From assembly GCF_900163815.1 (NCBI RefSeq), contig NZ_FUKO01000019.1, forward strand, positions 186,001 to 250,000: a DNA stretch of 64,000 bases, in the 5' to 3' direction. Below, piece after piece: positions 50,233 through 60,934 of the stretch. The stretch's first letter is position 1, and every line of letters begins with the position of its first letter. The notes beneath the pieces are model-generated. The model did not search any database and was not told the origin of the DNA. It saw only the letters and a list, made by a program, of their open reading frames with translations. The DNA is from Microbacterium esteraromaticum. Lineage in GTDB: Bacteria; Actinomycetota; Actinomycetes; Actinomycetales; Microbacteriaceae. The translations under genes were made by a program, and so were the position numbers.

Positions 50233-51545
50233 CGGGGCTTGGCCGCCAGCATCCGCTCGAGAGCGACGCGTGCGGGCTTCGCCACGTCGTCCGACACCTG
50301 GATCCGGTTCTGCACCTTTCCGGCGACGAGCTCTTCCAGCACCCAGGCCAGATACCCGGGGTGGATGCGGTACATCGTCGAGCATGGGCAGACCACTGGG
50401 TCGAGGCAGAAGATCTTGTGCTGCGGATGCTGCGCAGCCAGGCGCCGCACCAGGTTGATCTCGGTGCCGATCGCGAACGTGGTCGGTTCGGTGGCCTCGG
50501 CGATGGCACGGCGGATGTATTCGGTGGAGCCCGACTCGTCAGCGGCATCCACCACTTCCATCGGGCACTCGGGGTGCACGATCACGCGTACCCCGGGGTG
50601 CTCGCTGCGCGCTTGTTCGATCTGGTCGACGGTGAAGCGCCGGTGCACCGAGCAGAACCCGTGCCAGAGGATGACGCGACTGTCCTGCAGCTCGTCGGCG
50701 CTGGAGCCGCCCAGCGGCCGGCGCGGATTCCACATCGGCATCTGCGACAGCGGCACACCCATCGCCTTGGCAGTGTTGCGACCGAGGTGCTGATCGGGGA
50801 AGAACAGCACACGGTGACCACGGGCAAAGGCCCACTCCAGCACGGTGAGCGCATTCGACGAGGTGCAGACGATGCCGCCGTGCCGGCCGACGAAGCCCTT
50901 GATCGCCGCGGAGGAGTTCATGTAGGTGACGGGGATGACTGGTACCAGGCCATCAGCATCCGGCTGGTCGAGCGGCCCGAGCACGTCGGCGAGCCGCTCC
51001 CAGCAGTCCTCGACCTGATCGATGTCAGCCATATCAGCCATCGAGCATCCGGCCGCGAGATTCGGCAGAATCACCGACTGCTCGGGCTGGGAGAGAAGAT
51101 CGGCCGTCTCGGCCATGAAGTGCACGCCGCAGAAGATGATGGCCTCGGCATGCGGATGCTCGAGGGCAGCATTCGCCAGTTGGAAGGAATCGCCCACGTA
51201 GTCGGCGTGCCGCACCACTTCTTCACGCTGGTAGAAGTGTCCGAGCACGACGGCACGGTCGCCGAGGGTCTGCTTCGCCGCGACGATGCGCGCCTCGAGG
51301 TCTTCTTCAGAGGCTTCGCGGTACGCAGCAGGAAGCTCGCCCTGACGCGGGGCTCCGGTGGGAATGACATCGCCCATCGAGGAGCCCGGGCCGTAGCCGG
51401 GGCGCGTATCGAAATCCCACGGACCAGCGGCGAGGTCGGTTGAGCAGGTCGACTCGGTCGAAGCGCCGGTCACGATCGCCTGAATCGCGTGATCGACCGA
51501 GGCGTCGACCGAGGTGTGGATGAGGGGGAGAGTGGACGTTGGCAT
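50229..51545 (-). CDS. nadA: Quinolinate synthase
   Basis: 438 residues. It condenses iminoaspartate with dihydroxyacetone phosphate using a [4Fe-4S] cluster. Cysteine-containing blocks are AIIFCGVHFMAETADLLS, LPNLAAGCSMADMAD, VIVHPECPMEVVDAADESGS and FCLDPVVCPCSTMYRIHPGY. The N-terminal 65 residues are an extension typical of actinobacterial NadA. AGAAGGCGG precedes the ATG. First gene of nadA-nadB-nadC-nadS, all coupled; a palindromic operator lies just upstream. Confidence 0.94.
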   Translation of the reverse strand: MPTSTLPLIHTSVDASVDHAIQAIVTGASTESTCSTDLAAGPWDFDTRPGYGPGSSMGDVIPTGAPRQGELPAAYREASEEDLEARIVAAKQTLGDRAVVLGHFYQREEVVRHADYVGDSFQLANAALEHPHAEAIIFCGVHFMAETADLLSQPEQSVILPNLAAGCSMADMADIDQVEDCWERLADVLGPLDQPDADGLVPVIPVTYMNSSAAIKGFVGRHGGIVCTSSNALTVLEWAFARGHRVLFFPDQHLGRNTAKAMGVPLSQMPMWNPRRPLGGSSADELQDSRVILWHGFCSVHRRFTVDQIEQARSEHPGVRVIVHPECPMEVVDAADESGSTEYIRRAIAEATEPTTFAIGTEINLVRRLAAQHPQHKIFCLDPVVCPCSTMYRIHPGYLAWVLEELVAGKVQNRIQVSDDVAKPARVALERMLAAKPR

Positions 51546-51555
51546 TGCAGCCGCC

Positions 51556-51613
51556 TTCTGGTCACTTCGACACTTACTGTGCGTGGTGCCAGATTATGTC
51601 ACTGTGACCAGAA
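51556..51613. promoter_or_regulatory. Candidate NrtR operators upstream of nadA
   Basis: A perfect 10-bp inverted repeat, TTCTGGTCAC (51556-51565) and GTGACCAGAA (51604-51613), brackets the nadA promoter region. Its right arm overlaps the separate 11-bp palindrome GTCACTGTGAC (51598-51608). The neighbouring NrtR regulator is the obvious candidate binder. The left arm also overlaps the nadA ribosome-binding region. Confidence 0.5.
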
Positions 51614-51648
51614 CTGCAATCTGCTGTCCGGCATCCGCTCTCCCTCAG

Positions 51649-51730
51649 CACGGATGCAGGGAGTCTGAACGCTTGACGAGAGGTTTCGCGGCGTGTCGCC
51701 CTGCATCCGTACTTTCTCCCTGCATCCGTG
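51649..51730. repeat. Inverted and direct copies of a CCCTGCATCCGT motif
   Basis: CACGGATGCAGGGAG (51649-51663) is perfectly complementary to CTCCCTGCATCCGTG (51716-51730). A third copy, CCCTGCATCCGTA, lies between them from about 51699. The stretch is intergenic between nadA and nrtR and lies just beyond the nrtR stop, so it may also act as a terminator. Confidence 0.55.
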
Positions 51731-51763
51731 CGGGGGAGAAAGGGTTAGGGCGGAGCCGGCGGC

Positions 51764-52429
51764 TCAGTCGCTCGCCAAGTACCGGTACAGACGGGCCGGG
51801 CGGTGCTTGCCGGTGCGGAACGACTCCGTCGGGATGAGTTCGTCTGAGCCCTCCAGCAGGCGACGGAAGTTCGAGGGATCCAAGCGCCTGCCGAGCACAG
51901 CCTCGTAGACCTCGCGCAGCTCGGTCAGCGTGAACTCATCCGGCAGCAGACCCGCGGCGATCCGGCTGTAACCGACCTTGTTCCGCAGACGCCACAGCGC
52001 GTAGTCGGCGATGCGATGGTGATCGAAGGCGAGCGCTGGCAGCTCATCCACATCGAACCACTCCACGTTCTCCGGGGCGCCGGATGCCGCGCGCTGCGCA
52101 TCGACGAGGTCCGAGCGCAGCAGCGCCCAGTAGACGATGGCGATGGCACGAGTGGGGGCCCGGTCGACATCGCCGAAGGTGTAGAGCTGTTCGAGATAGG
52201 CAGGCTTCAGCGCCGTGGTTTCTGCGAGAGTGCGGGATGCCGCAGCATCCAGATTCTCGGTCGGGTCGAGCCAACCGCCCGGCAGCGCCCACGAACCCTG
52301 ATGTGGAGCACGCGTGCGACGCACCAGCGACAGCATCAGCCGATCGCCGTCCGGTGCTGTGCGCAGCGAGAAGATGACTGTCGAAACGGCGACCCGGATG
52401 GCGTCGAGCTCGGGATGGTCTCCTGTCAC
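51764..52429 (-). CDS. nrtR: NrtR-type NAD-metabolism repressor (Nudix domain plus winged helix)
   Basis: 221 residues from the GTG at 52429; TATGCT on the minus strand (52437-52442) ends seven bases upstream. The Nudix-like domain (about 10-135) has GSWALPGGWLDPTENLDAAA followed by SRTLAETTAL, where the catalytic REXXEE is degraded to RTLAET; loss of hydrolase residues is typical of NrtR. The C-terminal winged helix (about 150-215) includes FTLTELREVYEAVLGRRLDP-SNFRRLLEG. NrtR represses NAD synthesis and is released by ADP-ribose. Position beside nadABC supports this. Confidence 0.85.
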   Translation of the reverse strand: MTGDHPELDAIRVAVSTVIFSLRTAPDGDRLMLSLVRRTRAPHQGSWALPGGWLDPTENLDAAASRTLAETTALKPAYLEQLYTFGDVDRAPTRAIAIVYWALLRSDLVDAQRAASGAPENVEWFDVDELPALAFDHHRIADYALWRLRNKVGYSRIAAGLLPDEFTLTELREVYEAVLGRRLDPSNFRRLLEGSDELIPTESFRTGKHRPARLYRYLASD

Positions 52430-52509
52430 ATCCCCGAGCATATGCGGTCGGCATTCCGGCTGTCCGGCGGCTATCATGTAGGCATAACTGAACACAGGCC
52501 GTACGACCT

Positions 52510-52757
52510 GTGCGGGAGAGCCCGGTGAATGCGACCGGGCACCGAAGGAGCAAGCCTCCCCGCCAATCTCTCAGGTATCCATACCGCTCCGGTCCGGCCG
52601 CTCTGAAAAGCGATGCTTCCGCATCCGCCGACGGTGAAAGCTCTTTTCGATGGCTCCGTGAGTCCGCCGAAGAGCGAAACTCTCAGGCCCGATGACAGAG
52701 GGGGAGTTCCGAAGACGACACAGGTGTCGTTTGCCCGATCCTGACCGGGAGAACTCC
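52510..52757 (+). ncRNA. Tandem glycine riboswitch (gcvT element)
   Basis: Aptamer 1 (about 52510-52580) has GCGGGAGAGCCC, ACCGAAGGAGCAAGCC and CCAATCTCTCAGG. Aptamer 2 (about 52595-52705) has AAGCTCTTTTC, CCGCCGAAGAGCGAAACTCT and CAGGCCCGATGACAGAGGGG. These are the conserved strings of the glycine riboswitch, present as the usual pair. Downstream, GGAGTTC (about 52702-52709) can pair with GAACTCC (52751-52757), which abuts the gcvT GTG and lies next to its GGGAG ribosome site, so control is probably at translation initiation. Confidence 0.93.
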
Positions 52758-53930
52758 GTGACCGAACCCCGTTACACCCCGCTCCGCGAGCGCCATGAGG
52801 CACTCGGGGCATCCTTCACCGATTTCGGCGGCTGGCAGATGCCGGTGCGTTACACCTCCGACCTCGCCGAGCACCACGCCGTGCGTGCAGCCGCTGGCCT
52901 GTTCGACATCTCGCATATGGCGGAGTTCCTCGTCGACGGGCCCAAGGCCGCCGAGTACCTCGATTACGCGTTGGCAGGCCGCCTGTCGACCATGGCGATC
53001 GGCAAAGCGAAGTATTCGCTGCTGCTCGCCGAAGACGGCGGCATCATCGACGACGTCATCGTCTACCGACTAGGGGACGACCGCTTTCTCATCATCTCCA
53101 ACGCCGGGAACCGGGATGCTGTCGCCGAGGCGCTGGCTACGCGGATCCGCCCCGTCGTGTTCGCCGCGACTGCCGATGTCCTGGGCGACGACGGCTCGTT
53201 CGGATTCATCAGTGGATCGCACGCAGTCGCTGTCGAAGACGTCTCAGACGCATACGGTCTGATCGCCGTGCAGGGCCCAGCCGCTGAGATGATCCTCGCG
53301 GCGACGGACGGCATCGAAGAGATCAGCACTCCCTGGTCCGAGCAGAAGTACTACTCGTGGGCGAGCGCCACCTACAACGGCAAGCCGCTGCTGCTCGCCC
53401 GCACCGGCTACACCGGTGAAGACGGCTTCGAACTGCTCGTGAGCGCGGCGGACACCGCTGCGCTGTGGGACGACCTGCTCGCTGCGGGAGAGCCGCACGG
53501 CTTGGTTCCTGCCGGCCTCGCCGCCCGCGACACCCTGCGCCTGGAAGCAGGAATGCCGCTGTACGGCCACGAACTCTCGCGCGACATCAAGCCCGCGCAG
53601 GCCGGATTCGGCCGCGTGGTCGCTGCCGACAAGGAGCGCTTCGTCGGCAAAGACGCGGTGGCGGCAGCATCCGATTCCCGGGTCCTCGTCGGTCTCACCG
53701 CCGAAGGCCGTCGTGCCGGCCGTGCCGGATACCCTGTCGTCGCAGAAGACGGCACCGTGCTCGGCGAGATCACCAGCGGTGCTCTCAGCCCGACTCTCGG
53801 CCATCCCATCGCGATGGCCTTCATCGACCCCGCCTCATCCGAAGCGGGTACCGAGCTTTTCCTTGATGTGCGGGGCACCAAGATCCCCGCAACCGTGACC
53901 GCACTGCCTTTCTACCGGAGGAAGAAATGA
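52758..53930 (+). CDS. gcvT: Glycine cleavage system T protein (aminomethyltransferase)
   Basis: 390 residues from the GTG at 52758; an upstream in-frame ATG lies inside the riboswitch. T protein transfers the methylene group from H-protein lipoate to tetrahydrofolate and releases ammonia. Conserved blocks are RHEALGASFTDFGGWQMPVR (about 12-31), LFDISHMAEFLVDGP, ARTGYTGEDGFELLV near 215 and AARDTLRLEAGMPLYGHEL near 255. The riboswitch should turn the operon on when glycine is abundant. The stop overlaps gcvH. Confidence 0.95.
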   Translation: MTEPRYTPLRERHEALGASFTDFGGWQMPVRYTSDLAEHHAVRAAAGLFDISHMAEFLVDGPKAAEYLDYALAGRLSTMAIGKAKYSLLLAEDGGIIDDVIVYRLGDDRFLIISNAGNRDAVAEALATRIRPVVFAATADVLGDDGSFGFISGSHAVAVEDVSDAYGLIAVQGPAAEMILAATDGIEEISTPWSEQKYYSWASATYNGKPLLLARTGYTGEDGFELLVSAADTAALWDDLLAAGEPHGLVPAGLAARDTLRLEAGMPLYGHELSRDIKPAQAGFGRVVAADKERFVGKDAVAAASDSRVLVGLTAEGRRAGRAGYPVVAEDGTVLGEITSGALSPTLGHPIAMAFIDPASSEAGTELFLDVRGTKIPATVTALPFYRRKK

Positions 53931-54304
53931 CCGATCTCAGCACCCTCAAGTACAGCGAAGAGCACGAGTGGATCGCGTCCGACGGCGCGACCGTGACCAT
54001 CGGGATCACCGACTTCGCAGCGAACGCCCTCGGCGACATCGTCTTCGTCGAGCTGCCCGAAGTCGGCACCGAGCTCAGCCGCGGTGACGTGTTCGGCGAG
54101 GCCGAGTCGACCAAGTCGGTCTCAGAGCTGTACTCACCCGTCGCGGGAACCGTTACCGAGATCAACGAGGCCGTCGTCGATGACCCGGCTCTGCTGAACG
54201 CCTCGCCGTTCGAGGATGCGTGGCTGATCAAGGTCGAGGTCGCCGACGGCGCGCTCGACGGACTGCTCGACCGCGACGGCTACGTCGCCATCACGGAAGG
54301 CTGA
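53927..54304 (+). CDS. gcvH: Glycine cleavage system H protein
   Basis: 125 residues. Lipoyl-domain carrier of the aminomethyl group. The lipoylated lysine is K63 in [22 protein letters not shown] at 10-20 and [19 protein letters not shown] are the family pattern. It overlaps gcvT by four bases (ATGA) and is followed by gcvP after two bases. Confidence 0.96.
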   Translation: MTDLSTLKYSEEHEWIASDGATVTIGITDFAANALGDIVFVELPEVGTELSRGDVFGEAESTKSVSELYSPVAGTVTEINEAVVDDPALLNASPFEDAWLIKVEVADGALDGLLDRDGYVAITEG

Positions 54305-54306
54305 GA

Positions 54307-57210
<2,904 letters not shown>

Positions 57211-57226
57211 ATTCGGCTGTCCACGC

Positions 57227-57297
57227 GGCCGGGCACTGCTCGAAGGTCTCTGCTCAGTAACGGTTGATTAACAGACCTGTCGTTCAGTGCCCTGGCC
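57227..57297. other. Nested inverted repeats between gcvP and the peptide ABC operon
   Basis: GGCC-GGGCACTG (57227-57238) pairs with CAGTGCCC-T-GGCC (57285-57297), one bulge. Inside, AGGTCT (57244-57249) pairs with AGACCT (57273-57278). There is no T run. It may end gcv transcription or be a regulatory site for the importer; nothing else is seen in this 157-bp gap apart from TAGCCT and TATGTT boxes before the AGGAGG site of the next gene. Confidence 0.35.
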
Positions 57298-57367
57298 GTC
57301 TAGCCTCAATACATCACGGTATGTTCGGGGATGAACGTACCTGCCCCCCGTCCACAGGAGGACACGA

Positions 57368-58993
57368 ATGAAGCGAAACAAGATCACCCTAGCCGGGGTG
57401 GGTCTGCTCACTGCCGGTGCGCTGGCACTGGCTGGTTGCGCGAGCAATAACGACAAGCCCGACAGCGGAAACAGTGGAGACGGTGACGCCGCAGCGATCA
57501 TCACCGCCAACGGCTCTGAGCCGCAGAACCCGCTGATCCCCACCAACACCAACGAGACCGGTGGCGGAAAAATCCTCGACGCGATGTTCGCAGGGCTCAT
57601 CGGGTACGCCGCAGACGGCTCTGTGTTCAACGACGTCGCCGACGACATCTCGGTCGACGACCCGCAGCACCTCACGGTGAAGATCCGCGAGGGTCTGAAG
57701 TTCACCGACGGTGAAGAGGTCACTGCTGACAACTTCATCAAGGCGTGGAACTACGGCGCGCTGGCCTCGAACGAGCAGCTCTCCAGCTACTTCTTCGAAG
57801 ACATCGAGGGCTTCAGCTACGACGAGGACTCCGAGCTCACCGGCCTTGAGCAGGTCGACGACTACACGTTCACGATCGCGCTCAACAAGCCCGCGTCTGA
57901 CTTCGCGCAGCGCCTGGGCTACTCGGCTTACTACCCGCTGCCTGACGTCGCATTCGACGACATCAAGGCATTCGGTGAGAACCCGATCGGCAACGGCCCG
58001 TACATGCTCGACGGCGAAGGCGCTTGGCAGCACGATGTGGGCATCGACCTCGTCGTCAACCCTGACTACGATGGCCCGCGCAAGCCCGCCAACGGCGGCC
58101 TGAGCATCAAGTTCTACGCTTCGCAGGATTCCGCTTACCAGGATCTGCTCGGCGACCAGCTTGACGTTCTCGACGCGATTCCTGACTCGGCATTCGGAAA
58201 CTTCGAGTCCGACCTGGGCGACCGTGCGGTCAACCAGCCGGCGGCCATCTTCCAGTCGTTCACCATCCCGGAGCGCCTCGAGCACTTCGGCGGCGAAGAG
58301 GGCAACCTGCGTCGTCAGGCGCTCTCGATGGCGATCAACCGCAAGGAGATCACTGACGTGATCTTCCAGGGCACCCGCACCCCGGCCAGCGACTTCACCT
58401 CGCCGGTCATCGATGGCTGGACCGACTCGCTCGAGGGCAGTGAAGTGCTCGACTTCAACGAGTCCAAGGCCAAGGAGCTGTGGGCCGAGGCCGACAAGAT
58501 CAGCCCGTGGAGCGGCGAGTTCCAGATCGCGTACAACGCCGACGGAGGCCACCAGGCCTGGGTCGACGCCACTGTGAACTCGATCAAGAACACGCTCGGC
58601 ATCGAGGCATCGGGTGCTCCGTACCCGACCTTCGCGGAACTGCGCGGCAAGGTCACCGACCGCACCATCACGACGGCGTTCCGCACTGGATGGCAGGCCG
58701 ACTACCCCGGTCTGTACAACTTCCTCGGACCGCTCTATGCGACCAACGCGGGCTCGAACGATGGCGACTACTCCAGCGCCGACTTCGACAAGCTGCTCTC
58801 GGAGGGCATCTCCGCGACGGACGCTGGCGAGGCGAACAAGCTGTTCCAGGAGGCGCAGGAAGTTCTGCTGAAGGACCTGCCGGCCCTTCCGCTGTGGTAC
58901 TCCAACGTCGTCGGCGGATTCGGCAAGGATGTCGACAACGTCGAGTTCGGCTGGAACTCCGTGCCGCTGTACACGCAGATCACGAAGAACTAA
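57368..58993 (+). CDS. Peptide ABC importer, substrate-binding lipoprotein (DppA/OppA type)
   Basis: 541 residues. Lipobox LAGC at about 20-23, then a polar linker. The family 5 solute-binding fold is clear: LTVKIREGLKFTDGEEVTAD-NFIKAWNYG near 100, NPIGNGPYMLDG near 205, and RRQALSMAINRKEIT near 318. It ends with LPLWYSNVVGGFGKDVDNVE. Likely substrates are oligopeptides. AGGAGGACACGA precedes the ATG. A long hairpin separates it from the permease genes. Confidence 0.9.
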   Translation: MKRNKITLAGVGLLTAGALALAGCASNNDKPDSGNSGDGDAAAIITANGSEPQNPLIPTNTNETGGGKILDAMFAGLIGYAADGSVFNDVADDISVDDPQHLTVKIREGLKFTDGEEVTADNFIKAWNYGALASNEQLSSYFFEDIEGFSYDEDSELTGLEQVDDYTFTIALNKPASDFAQRLGYSAYYPLPDVAFDDIKAFGENPIGNGPYMLDGEGAWQHDVGIDLVVNPDYDGPRKPANGGLSIKFYASQDSAYQDLLGDQLDVLDAIPDSAFGNFESDLGDRAVNQPAAIFQSFTIPERLEHFGGEEGNLRRQALSMAINRKEITDVIFQGTRTPASDFTSPVIDGWTDSLEGSEVLDFNESKAKELWAEADKISPWSGEFQIAYNADGGHQAWVDATVNSIKNTLGIEASGAPYPTFAELRGKVTDRTITTAFRTGWQADYPGLYNFLGPLYATNAGSNDGDYSSADFDKLLSEGISATDAGEANKLFQEAQEVLLKDLPALPLWYSNVVGGFGKDVDNVEFGWNSVPLYTQITKN

Positions 58994-59003
58994 CCCTCGG
59001 CAG

Positions 59004-59040
59004 ACGATGAGGCGGTGGTGCCACACCACCGCCTCATCGT
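59004..59040 (+). terminator. Intra-operon hairpin after the binding-protein gene
   Basis: A perfect 17-bp stem (59004-59020 with 59024-59040, loop CCA) lies eleven bases after the stop codon and 31 bases before the dppB-like gene. A partial terminator or mRNA stabiliser here would keep binding protein in excess of permease. Confidence 0.7.
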
Positions 59041-59070
59041 CTGTGCTTCCTACCCGAATGGAGGTCGAGG

Positions 59071-60003
59071 GTGGCTCTTTACATCCTCAAACGGATCCTG
59101 CAGGCCGTTCCCGTGTTCTTCGGCGCCACCCTGCTGATCTACTTCATGGTCTTCGCCATGCCGGGCGATCCGATCGCCGCGCTGTTCGGCGACCGCCAGC
59201 CCAACCCCGCGCTTCTCGAGCGACTGCGTGCGCAGTACCACCTCGATCAGCCCTTTATCGTGCAGTACTTCTACTACATCGCCGGCATCTTCCGGTTCGA
59301 TTTCGGCGTGAGCTTCTCCGGCCAGCAGGTGACTGACATCCTGGCGCGAACGTTCCCCGTCACGCTGCGCCTGGCCGTCATGGCGGTCGGCATTGCCTTT
59401 GTGCTGGCGATCGTTATCGGACTCTTCTCGGCGCTCGGCAAGGGCGGCATCTTCGACAACTCGATGCTGGTCGTCGCGCTCGTCTTCATCGCCGTGCCGA
59501 TCTTCGTTCTGGCCTTCCTCGCCCAGTACTTCCTCGCCGTGAAACTCGGGTGGTTCAGACCCACTGTGGGCGGCAACAACGACTGGGGCGATCTCTGGTT
59601 ACCGGCGATAGTGCTCGGCGTGAGCGTGTATGCCACCAGCATGCGGCTGACCCGGGCGTCGACGATCGAGACGCTGGGCCAGGACTGGGTGCGAACCGCG
59701 TATGGCAAGGGTTTGTCGCGCAACCGCGTCATCCCCGTGCACGTGCTCCGCAACTCGCTCATCCCGATGGTCACCGACCTGGGAACCGTCTTCGGAGTGC
59801 TCATGGTGGGCGCGACAGTGACCGAGGGCATCTTCAACGTGCCGGGCGTCGGCAACACGCTGTACCAGGCGATCATCCGCGGCGAGAATCCGACGGTGGT
59901 CTCGTTTGTCACTGTGTTCGTCGTCGTCTATGTGCTCATCAACATCGTCGTGGATCTGATCTACGGCCTGCTCGACCCGAGGATTCGTTATGTCTCGTCC
60001 TGA
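59071..60003 (+). CDS. Peptide ABC importer, permease (DppB type)
   Basis: 310 residues, GTG start behind GGAGGTCGAGG. Six membrane spans. Begins LYILKRILQAVPVFFGATLL, contains PGDPIAALFGDRQP and the EAA-loop region LGQDWVRTAYGKGLSRNRVI near residue 205. Pairs with the permease encoded next, whose start overlaps by 14 bases. Confidence 0.92.
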   Translation: MALYILKRILQAVPVFFGATLLIYFMVFAMPGDPIAALFGDRQPNPALLERLRAQYHLDQPFIVQYFYYIAGIFRFDFGVSFSGQQVTDILARTFPVTLRLAVMAVGIAFVLAIVIGLFSALGKGGIFDNSMLVVALVFIAVPIFVLAFLAQYFLAVKLGWFRPTVGGNNDWGDLWLPAIVLGVSVYATSMRLTRASTIETLGQDWVRTAYGKGLSRNRVIPVHVLRNSLIPMVTDLGTVFGVLMVGATVTEGIFNVPGVGNTLYQAIIRGENPTVVSFVTVFVVVYVLINIVVDLIYGLLDPRIRYVSS

Positions 60004-60934
60004 CGCACGCGCGGAGCACTTCGTCGCTCCCGTCGATACGACATCGATCCCGGTCGACGTCGTCCGCATTGACGCGAAACCCAGCAACCTCTGGCTGGAT
60101 GCCTGGCGCGATCTGCGCACGAGGCCCCTCTTCTGGGTCTCGGCGGCATTTGTGCTGCTGGTGATCGTTGTCGCGGTGTTTCCTTCATTGTTCACGAATG
60201 TCGCACCGAACAACGGCTGCACTCTCTCGAAGAGCAATGGTGGTCCGCAAGCGGGCCATCCGCTGGGTTTAACTCGCCAGGGTTGCGACGTGTACTCCCG
60301 AATCATCTGGGGCGCACGAACCTCGGTCGTCGTCGGGCTGCTCGCCACCATCATCAGTACCGTCATCGGCATGATCATGGGCGCTTACGCGGGCTTCTAC
60401 GGTGGTTGGCTCGACTCGCTGCTCTCGCGCATCGGCGACATCTTCTTCACCATCCCGTACATCATCGCGGCCATCGTCGTGATGTCGGTGCTGCCGAACC
60501 GCAACGAATTCGTGCTGGCCTTCGCCATCGGCGGGTTCGCCTGGGCGTCTACAGCACGCATCATGCGCGCCGAGGTGTTGCGGGTCAAACAGTCCGATTT
60601 CGTCATGGGGGCCGAGGCCGTCGGCCTGTCGCGCTTCCGCACTCTGCTGTCGCACGTACTGCCGAACTCGATGGCGCCGGTCATTGTTGTGGCGACACTC
60701 GCTCTCGCGGGCGCGATCGTCGCGGAGTCGGTTCTCTCGTTCCTCGGGGTCGGTCTCGGCGGCAGCACGATGTCGTGGGGCCTGGACATCAGCCAGGCGC
60801 AGACGAACATTCGCACCGCGCCGATGGCCCTGTTCTGGCCGTCGCTGGCGCTGACGTTGACGGTGCTGGCTTTCATCACACTCGGCGAGCTGCTGCGCGA
60901 CGCCGTCGACCCGAAGGCGAGGGCCAAGCGATGA
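59990..60934 (+). CDS. Peptide ABC importer, permease (DppC type)
   Basis: 314 residues. A 40-residue cytoplasmic N-terminus precedes six membrane spans. DppC-type blocks: HPLGLTRQGCDVYSRIIWGA near residue 88, RTSVVVGLLATIISTVIGMI, and the EAA loop KQSDFVMGAEAVGLSRFRTL near 205. It ends in PKARAKR, and its stop overlaps the ATPase start (ATGA). Confidence 0.92.
   Translation: MSRPDARAEHFVAPVDTTSIPVDVVRIDAKPSNLWLDAWRDLRTRPLFWVSAAFVLLVIVVAVFPSLFTNVAPNNGCTLSKSNGGPQAGHPLGLTRQGCDVYSRIIWGARTSVVVGLLATIISTVIGMIMGAYAGFYGGWLDSLLSRIGDIFFTIPYIIAAIVVMSVLPNRNEFVLAFAIGGFAWASTARIMRAEVLRVKQSDFVMGAEAVGLSRFRTLLSHVLPNSMAPVIVVATLALAGAIVAESVLSFLGVGLGGSTMSWGLDISQAQTNIRTAPMALFWPSLALTLTVLAFITLGELLRDAVDPKARAKR

Noticed and set aside
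48811..50793. A 660-residue plus-strand frame opposite nadB and nadA
   Set aside because: Composition typical of antisense reading of high-GC genes; the nad genes carry all catalytic motifs.
51546..51763. A small RNA or riboswitch upstream of nadA
   Set aside because: The palindromes fit a protein operator better, and no known NAD riboswitch consensus was recognised.
57389..59029. A 546-residue minus-strand frame opposite the peptide-binding lipoprotein gene
   Set aside because: Low-complexity Val/Arg/Asp composition without domains, fully covered by a clear solute-binding protein gene on the other strand.
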